Positions 24,822 through 33,492 of a stretch of 64,000 nt of DNA are shown piece after piece; position 1 is the stretch's first letter; every line of letters starts with the position of its first letter. The stretch is from Luteimonas endophytica (GTDB lineage Bacteria > Pseudomonadota > Gammaproteobacteria > Xanthomonadales > Xanthomonadaceae), in contig NZ_JARXRM010000031.1 of the NCBI RefSeq assembly GCF_029887875.1, positions 1 through 64,000 on the forward strand, read 5' to 3'. The notes below the pieces were generated by a model. It saw only the letters and a list, made by a program, of their open reading frames with translations, had not been told where the DNA came from and made no database searches. Made by a program: the position numbers and the translations under genes.

Positions 24822-26303
24822 ATGGATAGCGCGCTGCAGAAGCTCACCGTCACCGAGAAGGTCGGCTACAGCCTGGGCGACCTGGCGGCCAACCTGATCT
24901 TCCAGACGCTGCTCACCTTCCTGGCGTTCTTCTACACCGACGTCTACCGCATTCCGGCAGGCACCGCCGCGACCATCATCTTCGTGGTCGGCCTGCTGGG
25001 CGCGTTCGTGTTCACCCCGCTGGTCGGGCTGCTCGCCGACCGCACCAGCACCCGCTGGGGCAAGTTCCGGCCGTGGATCCTGTGGACCGCGGTGCCGTTC
25101 GGGGTGCTCTCGCTGCTGGCCTTCAGCACGCCGGACCTGGGCCCTCAGGGCAAGGTGATCTACGCCCTGGTCACCTACACCCTGCTGGTGCTGGTCTACG
25201 CCGCCAACAATTTGCCCTACGCCGCGCTCAGCGGGGTGCTCACCGGCAACATGGCCCAGCGCAACAGCGTTTCGGCCTACCGCTTCGTCGCGGTGATGGT
25301 GGCGCAATTCATCATCCAGGTGCTGCTGCTGCCGCTGGTGCTGATCCTGGGCGGCGGCGACAAGGTGCAGGGCTTCCAGAACACCATCGCGCTGTTCGCC
25401 ATCGTCGGCACGGTGTTCTTCCTGATCACCTTCTTCACCACCCGCGAGCGGGTGGTGCCGGTGTCCGAGCGGCGCTCGAGCATCCGCGAGGACCTCACCG
25501 ACCTGGCGCGCAACCGGCCCTGGCTGGTGATGCTGGCGCTGACGGTGCTGGTGTTCGTCACCCTGGCGCTCAAGGGCGGCATGTACATCTACTATTTCCA
25601 GTACTACCTGGACGAGCCCAGCCTGGCAGGGTTCCTCGACCGGATCGGCTTCGACGGCTTCATCGGCGGCCTCAATGCGCTGCTCGGCGGGATGGGGCTG
25701 GCCGCATTCCAGTGGCCGGAGGACCCGCCGGCCTCGGCCTTCAGCCTGTTCAACGGCGGCGGCATCGTCTTCATGATCGTCGGCATCGGCTTCTCGCGGC
25801 CGCTGGCGGACCGCTTCGGCAAGCGCGACGTGTTCGGTGCCGCGCTGTTCCTGTCGACCCTGTTCGTGCTGGCGTTCTGGCTGTTTCCGCCGGACGCCAT
25901 CGGCCTGGTGTTCGTCTCGCAGATCCTGCACGGGTTCTTCTACGGCATCACCATCCCGCTGCTGTGGGCGATGATCGCCGACGTGGCCGACTACTCGGAG
26001 TGGAAGAACCACCGCCGCGCCACCGCGATCATCTTCTCGGCGATGCTGGTCGGGCTGAAGATCGGCCTGAGCGTGGGCGGCGCGCTGGTCGCCGGGATCC
26101 TCGCGTTCTACGGCTACCAGGCCGGCGCCGCGGCGCAGCCGGCCGGCGCGGTGCAGGGCATCCGCCTGGCGGTCAGCGTGTACCCCTCGATCCCGTTCCT
26201 GCTGTGCGTGGGGCTGCTGTTCTTCTACGAGATCGACAAGGCGGTGGAGACGCGCATCGAGCAGGAACTGGCGGCGCGCCGGCTGCAGGCGGCCGCGCGC
26301 TGA
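24822..26303 (+). CDS. GPH-family sugar/cation symporter, xyloside transporter-like
   Basis: A 493-residue inner-membrane protein of the glycoside-pentoside-hexuronide:cation symporter family, with 12 predicted helices. Family signatures include KVGYSLGDLAANLIFQ at the start, PLVGLLADRTSTRWGKFRPWIL, NNLPYAALSGVLTGN and MIADVADYSEWKNHRRATAI. The long loop around residues 265-300 resembles other bacterial xyloside or isoprimeverose carriers. It would import xylo-oligosaccharides or xylosides into the cytosol, where the next-door GH43 enzyme acts. The GH43 gene starts 25 bases downstream. Confidence 0.9.
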   Translation: MDSALQKLTVTEKVGYSLGDLAANLIFQTLLTFLAFFYTDVYRIPAGTAATIIFVVGLLGAFVFTPLVGLLADRTSTRWGKFRPWILWTAVPFGVLSLLAFSTPDLGPQGKVIYALVTYTLLVLVYAANNLPYAALSGVLTGNMAQRNSVSAYRFVAVMVAQFIIQVLLLPLVLILGGGDKVQGFQNTIALFAIVGTVFFLITFFTTRERVVPVSERRSSIREDLTDLARNRPWLVMLALTVLVFVTLALKGGMYIYYFQYYLDEPSLAGFLDRIGFDGFIGGLNALLGGMGLAAFQWPEDPPASAFSLFNGGGIVFMIVGIGFSRPLADRFGKRDVFGAALFLSTLFVLAFWLFPPDAIGLVFVSQILHGFFYGITIPLLWAMIADVADYSEWKNHRRATAIIFSAMLVGLKIGLSVGGALVAGILAFYGYQAGAAAQPAGAVQGIRLAVSVYPSIPFLLCVGLLFFYEIDKAVETRIEQELAARRLQAAAR

Positions 26304-26328
26304 TCGCAGCCGAGACGGAGGCCCGGAA

Positions 26329-27345
26329 ATGAGCGACGCAATGGAAGCCGAACGGCTCGAAGCGCTGGCCGCGCGCGCGGTCTCGCGGCCGCTGGTCGAG
26401 CACATCTACACCGCCGATCCCTCGGCCCACGTGTTCGAGGGCGCGGTCTACGTCTATCCCTCGCACGACATCGACGCGGGCATTGCGTTCAACGACAACG
26501 GCGACCATTTCGCCATGCAGGACTACCGCGTGCTGCGGATGGACTCGCCCGAGGCCGAAGCGGTGGACTGCGGCGTGGCCCTGCACGTGGACGACGTGCC
26601 CTGGGCGTCGCGGCAGATGTGGGCGCCGGACGCGGCCTGCCGCGACGGCCGCTACTACCTGTACTTCCCGGCGCGCGACGCGGCCGGGATGTTCCGCATC
26701 GGCGTGGCCAGCGGCGACCGGCCGGAGGGGCCGTTCCGCGCCGAGCCCGAGCCGATCCCGGGCAGCTACTCGATCGACCCGGCGGTGTTCGGCGATGCCG
26801 ACGGCGCGTTCTACATGTACTTCGGCGGGTTGTGGGGCGGGCAGCTGCAGCAGTACCGCGACAACGTCCACGACCCGGACGGGCGCGAGCCCGACGACGA
26901 CGCAGCGGCGCTGGGCCCGAAGGTGGCGCGCCTGGCCGGGGACATGAAACGCTTCGCGGAGGCGCCGCGCGAGGTGGCGATCCTCGATGCCGAAGGCGCG
27001 CCGCTGCGCGCGGGCGATCACGCGCGCCGCTACTTCGAGGCCCCGTGGCTGCACGTGTACGGCGGCCGGTACTACCTGTCGTACTCCACCGGCAACACCC
27101 ACCTGCTGTGCTACGCGACCGGCGACAGCCCGTACGGGCCGTTCACCTTCCAGGGCACGATCCTGCGCCCGGTGGTGGGCTGGACCACCCATCACTCGAT
27201 CGTCGAGTTCGGCGGTCGCTGGTGGCTGTACTACCACGACTCGATCCTCTCCGGCGGCGCGACCCACCTGCGCTCGGTCAAGGTGGCGCCGCTGCAGCAC
27301 GACGCCGACGGCCGGATCGTCACCATCGACCCGTATGGCGGGTGA
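26329..27345 (+). CDS. GH43 beta-xylosidase/alpha-arabinofuranosidase
   Basis: A 338-residue single-domain five-bladed propeller glycosidase of family 43 with no signal peptide, so a cytosolic enzyme. The three acidic active-site residues are visible: Asp30 (YTADPSAHVF), Asp150 (SIDPAVF) and Glu237 (YFEAPWL). MWAPDA (residues 98-102) is a further family block. It would hydrolyse xylo- or arabinoxylo-oligosaccharides imported by the upstream symporter; xylosidase and arabinofuranosidase cannot be told apart by eye. It overlaps the following gene by 11 bases. Confidence 0.92.
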   Translation: MSDAMEAERLEALAARAVSRPLVEHIYTADPSAHVFEGAVYVYPSHDIDAGIAFNDNGDHFAMQDYRVLRMDSPEAEAVDCGVALHVDDVPWASRQMWAPDAACRDGRYYLYFPARDAAGMFRIGVASGDRPEGPFRAEPEPIPGSYSIDPAVFGDADGAFYMYFGGLWGGQLQQYRDNVHDPDGREPDDDAAALGPKVARLAGDMKRFAEAPREVAILDAEGAPLRAGDHARRYFEAPWLHVYGGRYYLSYSTGNTHLLCYATGDSPYGPFTFQGTILRPVVGWTTHHSIVEFGGRWWLYYHDSILSGGATHLRSVKVAPLQHDADGRIVTIDPYGG

Positions 27346-28192
27346 GGCGGCCCTGCCGGGCGCGGAACCGGCTGCGCCCGTGGATGACAGCGCTGCCGTC
27401 GGGTTGCCGCCCGGGCCGCTGCTCGAACTCGCCGCCGGCGACCTGGCCCTGGAGCTGGCCCCGCAGGCCGGCGGGCGGATCGCGCAGCTGCGTCATCGCG
27501 ACGCCGAGCTGCTGGTCGGATACGGCGGGGCGAACACGCACCCGATCGCCTGGGGCTGCTACCCGATGCTGCCGTGGGCCGGCCGCATCCGCGGCGGCAG
27601 GTTCGGGTTCGGGGAACGCGAGTACCGGCTGCCGGTGGAGGCGGATGGCCACGCCGTGCACGGGGTCGGCCACGTCATGCCGTGGCGGGTGGACCGCCAC
27701 GCCGCGACGCTGGCCGAGCTGTCGCTGGAGCTGCCCGCGGATGCGCGCTGGCCGTTCGGCGGGGTGGCGCGGCAGCGGATCGAGCTCGCGCCCGATCGGC
27801 TGCGGATGCAGTTGTCGGTGAGCGCGGGCGTGCTGGCGATGCCGGCGGCGCTCGGCTGGCACCCGTGGTTCCGCAAGCCCGAACGGCTGGAATTCTCGCC
27901 GGTCGCGATGTACCCGCGCGACGCCGAGGGCATCGCCACCGCGCCCCCGGTCGCGCCGGGGCCCGGGCCGTGGGACGACTGCTTTCTCAACCGCGAGCCG
28001 GCGATCCTGGAGCTGCAGGGCCGGACCCTGAGGCTGAGCTCAGACTGCGCGCACTGGGTGATCTACGACGCCGCCGCGCACGCGACCTGCGTCGAACCAC
28101 AGACCGGCCCGCCGGATGCGTTCAACCTGATGCCGCAGCGGCTGGCGCCGGGGGCGAGCCTGGAGGCGTGGTTCCTGATCGAGTTGCGGTGA
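27335..28192 (+). CDS. Aldose 1-epimerase-like protein
   Basis: A 285-residue galactose-mutarotase-fold protein. It shows the N-terminal AGGRIAQLRHRDAELLVG strand, the substrate-site block CYPMLPWAGRIRGGRF, catalytic-type histidines in HAVHGVGH and GWHPWF, and the acid VEPQTGPPDAFN near the C terminus. It would interconvert sugar anomers released by the GH43 enzyme. The start at 27335 lies inside the end of the GH43 frame, an 11-base overlap, so the two are translationally linked. Its stop abuts the degenerate tRNA copy. Confidence 0.88.
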   Translation: MAGEAALPGAEPAAPVDDSAAVGLPPGPLLELAAGDLALELAPQAGGRIAQLRHRDAELLVGYGGANTHPIAWGCYPMLPWAGRIRGGRFGFGEREYRLPVEADGHAVHGVGHVMPWRVDRHAATLAELSLELPADARWPFGGVARQRIELAPDRLRMQLSVSAGVLAMPAALGWHPWFRKPERLEFSPVAMYPRDAEGIATAPPVAPGPGPWDDCFLNREPAILELQGRTLRLSSDCAHWVIYDAAAHATCVEPQTGPPDAFNLMPQRLAPGASLEAWFLIELR

Positions 28193-28216
28193 GCTCGCGG
28201 TCGCCGAACTCCAAGA

Positions 28217-28268
28217 CCCGGCCAACGGCTTCGCAGGCCACCACGCTATCCGGCCGAGCCACAGGCGC
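28217..28268 (-). pseudogene. Decayed partial copy of tRNA-Arg
   Basis: These 52 bases align without gaps to 28465-28516, the 5' two thirds of the intact tRNA-Arg 248 bases away, in the same orientation, with 44 identities. The D arm and anticodon arm are recognisable. The anticodon position reads GCG instead of CCG, and several stem pairs are broken. The remaining 3' third (28192-28216) shows no clear match, so the copy is not a functional tRNA. Confidence 0.72.
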
Positions 28269-28287
28269 GCCGCAGTACGGCACCCGC

Positions 28288-28412
28288 GGAAGCGACGGAA
28301 GTCGCGATGGGCCCGCGCGCCGGCTCGCGAGCGGCTGGCCGGCCTGCTCCCCGCAGTCCTGAAGCCGCCCCGACAGCCGGCGTCCGGCCCGGTCGCGACT
28401 TCCGCCGCTTCC
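28288..28412. repeat. Inverted repeat pair (20-bp arms), REP-like
   Basis: GGAAGCGACGGAAGTCGCGA (28288-28307) is matched, inverted, by 28393-28412 with one mismatch; 85 bases separate the arms. The pair sits exactly between the tRNA fossil and the intact tRNA. Arms containing GGAAGTCGCGA-type palindromes resemble REP doublets of Xanthomonadaceae. Confidence 0.6.
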
Positions 28413-28439
28413 ACGGGCCCCGGGCGGGGATTGGAAGAT

Positions 28440-28516
28440 TGGCGCGCCTGGAGGGATTCGAACCCCCGACCAATGGCTTCGGAAGCCACTACTCTATCCG
28501 GCTGAGCTACAGGCGC
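28440..28516 (-). tRNA. tRNA-Arg (anticodon CCG)
   Basis: A 77-base cloverleaf on the minus strand. The acceptor stem GCGCCTG (from 28516) pairs with CAGGCGC (28444-28450 on the complement). The D arm contains AGCTCAGCCGGATAGAGT, the anticodon loop TTCCGAA gives CCG (decoding CGG), and the T arm contains GGGGGTTCGAATCCC. Discriminator G and an encoded CCA (28440-28442) complete the 3' end. tRNA-Arg genes of this type are common integration sites. Confidence 0.96.
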
Positions 28517-28648
28517 GCGGCCGGCTATTTTCCACTATCGCGGGCCCGAGCGCGAGCCTTGTGGCGAACGGACCGGCGCGGCGGCCCGCCTGGCGTTGCG
28601 CCGGGGCCGATGACGCGCCGGCGGCCGCGGCGCTGCTACGCTTTCGCG

Positions 28649-29551
28649 ATGGGTTACGAACGCTACGGGTCCCCTGCGCCGGCCGTGCCGGGTTGGCGCG
28701 GCCGGCTGGCGCTGTACTGGAAGCTGGTCCGCGGCGACCGGCCGATCGGCTGGCTGCTGCTGCTGTGGCCGACCTGGTGGGGGCTGTGGCTGGCCGCCGG
28801 CGGGGTGCCGCCGCTGTGGATCCTGTTCGTGTTCAGCGCCGGGGTGTGGCTGACGCGCTCGGCCGGCTGCGTGATCAACGACTACGCCGACCGCTGGCTG
28901 GACCCGCAGGTCGAGCGCACCCGCGACCGGCCGCTGGCCAGCGGCGCGGTGCGCGGGCGCGAGGCGCTGGCGCTGTTCGCGGTGCTGATGCTGGTGGCGT
29001 TCGCGCTGGTGCTCACCCTCAACCGCCTCACGGTGTACCTGAGCGTGGCCGGGGTGTTGCTGGCGGCCAGCTATCCCTATCTCAAGCGCTACACCTACCT
29101 GCCGCAGGTCTATCTGGGGCTGGCGTTCGGCTGGGGCATCCCGATGGGCTTCGCCGCGGTGCAGGGCGAGGTGCCGCCGGTGGCATGGGTGCTGTACGTG
29201 GCCAACATCTTCTGGGCCACCGCCTACGACACCTGGTACGCGATGGTCGACCGCGACGACGACCTGCGCGCCGGGGCGAAATCCACCGCGATCCTGTTCG
29301 GCGAGCTGGACCTGGCGGCGCAGGGGGTGCTGTACGCGCTGGTGTTCGTGGCGCTGGGGCTGGTGGGGCGGCAGGCCGGGCTGGGCGGCATCTACTGGGG
29401 CGGGCTGGGCGTGGCCGCGCTGCTGGTGGGGTACGAGTTCCTGCTGGCGCGCTACCGCGACCGCGAAGCCTGTTTCCGTGCGTTCCTGCACAACCACTGG
29501 GTGGGGATGGCGATCTTCGCCGGGATCGCCCTGGACTACGCGTTGCGCTGA
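28649..29551 (+). CDS. ubiA: 4-hydroxybenzoate polyprenyltransferase
   Basis: A 300-residue membrane enzyme that attaches the polyprenyl chain to 4-hydroxybenzoate in ubiquinone biosynthesis. Both aspartate-rich motifs are present: [20 protein letters not shown] (NDxxDxxxD, binds prenyl-diphosphate Mg) and [12 protein letters not shown]. About eight hydrophobic helices follow the N-terminal [24 protein letters not shown], the UbiA signature. The ATG at 28649 is chosen because the family starts close before this block. ubiC is not adjacent. The divergent tRNA lies 130 bases upstream. Confidence 0.95.
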   Translation: MGYERYGSPAPAVPGWRGRLALYWKLVRGDRPIGWLLLLWPTWWGLWLAAGGVPPLWILFVFSAGVWLTRSAGCVINDYADRWLDPQVERTRDRPLASGAVRGREALALFAVLMLVAFALVLTLNRLTVYLSVAGVLLAASYPYLKRYTYLPQVYLGLAFGWGIPMGFAAVQGEVPPVAWVLYVANIFWATAYDTWYAMVDRDDDLRAGAKSTAILFGELDLAAQGVLYALVFVALGLVGRQAGLGGIYWGGLGVAALLVGYEFLLARYRDREACFRAFLHNHWVGMAIFAGIALDYALR

Positions 29552-29590
29552 TTGGTGGGCGGTGATTCCCCGCGCATTGGCGCGGCGCCG

Positions 29591-29748
29591 GCCTTCGCGT
29601 GCATGGCACGCTGCTACGAGGTGCCGGGCGACGCCTTCGTCGGTAGCAGCGGCCCATGGCCGCGAAGGCCGCGGGCGGCTCCGCCTGGGTGGGCGGTGAC
29701 TCCGGGCGTCGTCCGGCGCCGGCTTTCGCGGCCATGGGCCGCTCGACA
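29591..29748. repeat. Cluster of three GTAGGAGCG-type palindromic repeats
   Basis: The 341-base gap after ubiA holds three members of a dispersed family. 29591-29617 (minus) is the GTGCC-ATGCACGCGAAGG type. 29643-29678 (plus) is the GGCCCATGGCCGCGAAGG type. 29722-29748 (minus) is the latter again. Alternating orientation and internal palindromes (CATGGCC) suggest hairpin-forming REP-like elements. No gene is supported in this gap. Confidence 0.7.
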
Positions 29749-29892
29749 GGCGTCGCCGGCTGTGCCGGGCGTGCGGCGCTCGTCGTGCTGGCGCGGGGGC
29801 CCGGCAGCGGGCGATACTACGCGCCGCCGCGCGGCCGCGAACGCACCGGTGCCCGGTCGACGACCAGGCCGCGGGCCTACAGGGGGACCACC

Positions 29893-30720
29893 ATGAAGCG
29901 CCACGTTTCCTGCGGCATCGCTGCCGCGGCCATGCTATGCCTTGCCGGTGCGGGCCAGGCCCGGGACTACGCCGGATTCACCCTCGGCGCCGGCTTCACC
30001 CCGGACCCGCAGACCGCCACCGGACTGACCGGCGGCAACCTGCAGGCCAGCCGCTACGGCAGCCAGTGCAGCGGGATGATCGACACCACCCCGGACCACG
30101 TGATCGACGTGACCAGCACCCTCGACCTGCAGCTGGCGGTCGACAGCACCACCGATTCCACCCTGGTCCTGACCGGCCCGGCCGGCACCTTCTGCGACGA
30201 CGACAGCGGCGGCCTGCTCGATGCGCAGCTGACCGCGCGGCTCACCCCGGGGCGCTACGAGGTCTACGTCGGCCATCTCGGCAGCGCCGGCAGCTACACC
30301 CTCACCCTGAGCGAAGCGCTCGGCGGCGCCGGATCGGACAGCGCCGGCCTGGGCGGCCTGTACCGCGACTTCAGCCTCGGCGCCGGCTTCACCCCCGATC
30401 CGCAGCGCGGCAGCGGCAGCACCGGCGGCCCGCGCGAGGCGTCGTCCGTGTACGGCGCCCAGTGCAGCGGCATGATCGACACCAGCCCGGACCACCGGCT
30501 CGAGGTCACCTCGAAGGTGGCGCTGCGCCTGTCGGTCGAAAGCACCACCGACGCCACCCTGGTACTGGTCGGCCAGGGCGGCACCTGGTGCGACGACGAC
30601 AGCCGCGGCGCGCTCGATCCGGAACTCAGCGCGGTGCTGATGCCCGGCAACTACGAGATCTACGTCGGCCATATCAGCGATTCGGGCAGCTACACGCTGA
30701 GCCTGACCGAGGCGCGCTGA
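29893..30720 (+). CDS. Secreted protein with two tandem ~120-residue repeats
   Basis: A 275-residue protein with a signal peptide (CGIAAAAMLCLAGAGQA) and two homologous modules, about residues 24-143 and 152-275. Each module has the order F.LGAGFTPDPQ, QCSGMIDT.PDH, STTD.TLVL.G..GT.CDDDS, LTPGRYEVYVGH and SGSYTLTLSEA. The two Cys per module (QCSG and the CDDD block) could form a disulfide, and CDDDS may bind a cation. The beta-rich pattern recalls bacterial PPC domains. Function unknown. GGGGGACC precedes the ATG. It is followed by a convergent AAA ATPase gene. Confidence 0.75.
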   Translation: MKRHVSCGIAAAAMLCLAGAGQARDYAGFTLGAGFTPDPQTATGLTGGNLQASRYGSQCSGMIDTTPDHVIDVTSTLDLQLAVDSTTDSTLVLTGPAGTFCDDDSGGLLDAQLTARLTPGRYEVYVGHLGSAGSYTLTLSEALGGAGSDSAGLGGLYRDFSLGAGFTPDPQRGSGSTGGPREASSVYGAQCSGMIDTSPDHRLEVTSKVALRLSVESTTDATLVLVGQGGTWCDDDSRGALDPELSAVLMPGNYEIYVGHISDSGSYTLSLTEAR

Positions 30721-30767
30721 GCGACGCGATGGCGGCCGGCGCTGCCCGGCCGACGTCACGCTGCGCC

Positions 30768-30790
30768 GTGCCGGCTCAGTCAGCCGGCAC
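30768..30790. terminator. Hairpin between convergent genes
   Basis: GTGCCGGCT (30768-30776) pairs perfectly with AGCCGGCAC (30782-30790) around a five-base loop. It lies between the secreted-repeat gene and the opposing AAA ATPase gene and overlaps the latter's stop codon. There is no T-run, so termination efficiency is uncertain. Confidence 0.45.
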
Positions 30791-32263
30791 GGTACGCTCG
30801 GCGGCCCAGGCGCGCAGCGCCTGGACCTGCTCGCGCATCACCACCGACAGCGGGCGGGTCTGCTTCAGTTCGCCGCGCAGCATGAAGTCGTTGAGCGGGG
30901 TGCCGGCGGCGTGGGCGGCATACAGGCCGGCGACGATCGCCTGCTCGATCTCGGCGCCCGAGAAGCCGTCCGCCGCCTGCGCCAGCGCCTCCAGGTCGAA
31001 CCCGGCCGGGTCGAGATCGCGGCTGGCCAGGTGCAGCGCGAACACCTCGCGGCGGGTCTGCGGATCGGGCAGGTCGACGAAGAAGATCTCGTCGAAGCGG
31101 CCCTTGCGCAGCAGTTCGGCCGGCAGCTCCTGCACCTGGTTGGCGGTCGCCACCAGGAAGACATTGGAAGTGCGTTCGGCCATCCAGGTCAGCAGGTAGC
31201 CCAGCACGCGGCGCGACACCCCGCCGTCGCCGTCGGGGCCGCCGGCGGCCAGGCCCTTCTCGATCTCGTCGATCCACAGCACGCAGGGCGCCAGCTGCTC
31301 GGTCGAGGCGAGCGCCGCGCGCAGGTTGGATTCGGTCTCGCCGTGGTACTTGGCGTACAGGGTGCCGAAGTCCAGTCGCACCAGCGGCACCCCGAACCCG
31401 CCCGCCACCGCCTTGGCCAGCAGCGACTTGCCGCAGCCCTGCACGCCCAGCAGCAGCACGCCCTTGGGCGGGTCGAGCCCGGGCGGCGCCTCGCCCTCGA
31501 CGAAGACCTTCCGGCGCTGCTCGATCCAGCGCTTCAGCCGCCGCGCCCCGGCGACGTCGGCGAAGCGCGCGGTGTCGTATTCGTAGTGCAGGTGGCCGCT
31601 GCGGTTGAGCAGTTCGAACTTGAGCCGGGTCAGCTGCGGCAGGTCACCGGGGCCGAGCACGCCGTCGGCGAAGATCAGCTGGCGGGCGATGCGGCGGGCG
31701 TCGGTCAGGCTCAGGCCCTGCAGGTTGCGCACGATCTGGCGCACCGTGGCGTCGTCCTTCTCGACCCTGCGGCCGTCGTGCTCGGCGGTGTAGGCCGCGG
31801 CCTCCTCCTGCACCATCTTCGACAGCAGCCGCACGTCGGGCAGACGCGGGACGTGGCGCACCGCCAGCGCTTCCAGCTCGGCCGGCAGCTCCACCTTGTG
31901 GCCGACCAGCACGATCACGTGCGGCAGGCAGTCGCGGCGCTGCAGCAGGTCGCGCAACTGGCGCTGGCTGCCGGCGTACTCGAGGTAGGGATGGAAATCT
32001 AGCAGCAGGTAGACGCCGCGCTGGTCGGCGCCGCGGATCGCGCGCAGGGTGGTGCCGATGTCGGCCGCGTCCTCGGCAGGGTCCTCGCGGTCGAGGTCGA
32101 TCCGGCGCAGGCCCTCGGTGATGGTCCAGCGGTACATGGCGCGCCAGACGTGGGTCAGGGTCTGCCGGAACAGCTCGACCACCCGCGGCTCGTCAGGGGT
32201 TTCGACCACGATCAGCGGCGTGTCGGCGCGGATCAGCGCGGCCAGGTCCTGCAGTTCGCTCAT
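30776..32263 (-). CDS. AAA+ ATPase, Ycf46-like
   Basis: A 495-residue cytosolic AAA+ ATPase. The N-terminal ~240 residues are a non-ATPase domain (LIVVETPDEPRVVELFRQ, LLLDFHPYL). The AAA module carries Walker A GVQGCGKS (273-280), Walker B CVLWIDEIEKG, sensor 1 (LVATANQ) and the arginine-finger region RKGRFDEIFFVDLPD. This matches the Ycf46 group known from plastids, cyanobacteria and many proteobacteria, whose cellular role is poorly defined. The start at 32263 (MSELQDLAAL) fits the family start. It is divergent from parA. Confidence 0.9.
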   Translation of the reverse strand: MSELQDLAALIRADTPLIVVETPDEPRVVELFRQTLTHVWRAMYRWTITEGLRRIDLDREDPAEDAADIGTTLRAIRGADQRGVYLLLDFHPYLEYAGSQRQLRDLLQRRDCLPHVIVLVGHKVELPAELEALAVRHVPRLPDVRLLSKMVQEEAAAYTAEHDGRRVEKDDATVRQIVRNLQGLSLTDARRIARQLIFADGVLGPGDLPQLTRLKFELLNRSGHLHYEYDTARFADVAGARRLKRWIEQRRKVFVEGEAPPGLDPPKGVLLLGVQGCGKSLLAKAVAGGFGVPLVRLDFGTLYAKYHGETESNLRAALASTEQLAPCVLWIDEIEKGLAAGGPDGDGGVSRRVLGYLLTWMAERTSNVFLVATANQVQELPAELLRKGRFDEIFFVDLPDPQTRREVFALHLASRDLDPAGFDLEALAQAADGFSGAEIEQAIVAGLYAAHAAGTPLNDFMLRGELKQTRPLSVVMREQVQALRAWAAERTVPAD

Positions 32264-32369
32264 GCGGCGCGGGGGTGGGTGGGCGGCGCGTGAAGATAGC
32301 AGAGCCCGGCTCGCGGCGGGGCCCGGCCCGGTGTACCCTCGGCGGAACCTGTCTGAGCGGAGGGTGCGG

Positions 32370-33002
32370 ATGAAGACGGTCCTGGTTGCCAGTTCCAAGG
32401 GCGGGGTCGGCAAGACCACGATCGCCACCCACCTGGCCGCGCAATCGGCGCTGGCGGGACACCGCACCGCACTGGTGGATGCCGATCCGCAGGGTTCCTC
32501 GACACGCTGGGCCGAGCGCCGCGCCGGTATCGACAGCGCGGTGCTTCCGGTCGACGGCAGCCGCCGCCAGCGCAGCGTCTGGCGCTCGCTGCCGACCGGG
32601 GTCGAGCGGGTGGTGGTGGATGCGCCCGCCGGAGCGATGCGCGACGAGCTCGACGCCTGGCTGGAGCACGCCGACGCCATCGTGGTGCCGGTGCTGCCGT
32701 CGGCGCTGGACATCGAGGCCACGGTGCCGTTCCTCAATACCCTGGCCAAGGATCCGCGGGTGCGGCGCGGCGAGCTCAAGGTCGGGCTGGTCGCCAACCG
32801 GCTGCGGCCATGGACCAACGCCTCGCAGCAGGCGCTCGAGCTGCTGGGGCAGTGGCCCTATCCGGTGGTGGCGCAGCTGCGCGACAGCCAGGCCTACGTG
32901 GTGCTGGTCGGACTGGGCAAGAGCCTGTTCGACTACCAGTCGCAGCACGTGCGCGAGCACCAGGCCGACTGGCAGCCGCTGCTGCGCTGGCTGCGGCGCT
33001 AG
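32370..33002 (+). CDS. ParA-family ATPase (orphan)
   Basis: A 210-residue deviant Walker ATPase: KGGVGKTT near the N terminus, VDADPQGSSTRWAERR (Walker A' and switch), VVVDAPAGAM (Walker B), and LVANRLRP. It is short, like the ParC/MinD-related orphan ParAs that position cellular cargo rather than chromosomes. There is no ParB partner or parS-like site nearby. It heads a run of four closely spaced genes, sixA being 13 bases downstream. A link to phosphatase or lipid metabolism is not established. Confidence 0.88.
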   Translation: MKTVLVASSKGGVGKTTIATHLAAQSALAGHRTALVDADPQGSSTRWAERRAGIDSAVLPVDGSRRQRSVWRSLPTGVERVVVDAPAGAMRDELDAWLEHADAIVVPVLPSALDIEATVPFLNTLAKDPRVRRGELKVGLVANRLRPWTNASQQALELLGQWPYPVVAQLRDSQAYVVLVGLGKSLFDYQSQHVREHQADWQPLLRWLRR

Positions 33003-33015
33003 CCCTCCCACTTCC

Positions 33016-33492
33016 ATGCACGAACTGATCCTGTTGCGTCATGCCCACGCCGATCCGGCGGTGCCCGGCGAGGCCGACCTCGACCGCCCGCTCTCGGCCG
33101 ACGGCCACGCCGAGGCCGAGGCCGCGGCGCGCTGGCTGCAGGAGCAGCGGCTGATCCCGGACTGCGTGCTGTGCTCGCCGGCGCGGCGCACCCGCGAGAC
33201 CCTGGAGATCGTGCTCGGCACCCTCGGCTATGTCGACCAGCGCCTGGAGCCGGCGGTGTACGAGGCGTCGGCCGGCACCCTGGCGGCGCTGATCGACGCC
33301 CACCGCGAGCTCGACCGCCTGCTGGTGGTCGGCCACAACCCCGGGCTGGAGCGCCTGGCCGCGCTGATGCACAGCGGCCAGTCCGGCGACTACCGGGGCA
33401 TGCCGCCGGCCGGCATCGCGGTGCTGGAGTTCCCCGCAGGGGCGGCGATCGAGCCGGGTGCGGCCACCCTGTCCGCCTTCTGGTGGCCGTGA
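33016..33492 (+). CDS. sixA: SixA-like histidine phosphatase
   Basis: A 158-residue member of the histidine phosphatase superfamily. The catalytic His is in the N-terminal ILLRHAHAD (RHG-type motif), the second arginine in CSPARRTRET, and the C-terminal histidine in VVGHNPGLERLA. It matches SixA, which dephosphorylates phospho-histidine domains or NPr in the cytosol. The gene overlaps the following yceI-like gene by four bases (GTGA). Confidence 0.9.
   Translation: MHELILLRHAHADPAVPGEADLDRPLSADGHAEAEAAARWLQEQRLIPDCVLCSPARRTRETLEIVLGTLGYVDQRLEPAVYEASAGTLAALIDAHRELDRLLVVGHNPGLERLAALMHSGQSGDYRGMPPAGIAVLEFPAGAAIEPGAATLSAFWWP

Noticed and set aside
24672-26405. Long minus-strand ORF opposite the GPH transporter gene
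   Set aside because: His/Gln/Arg/Asp-rich shadow of the transporter frame with no domain; the plus-strand gene has clear family motifs.
28561-29565. 334-codon alternative plus-strand frame over ubiA
   Set aside because: Low-complexity Ala/Gly/Arg composition; the ubiA frame holds both Asp-rich prenyltransferase motifs.
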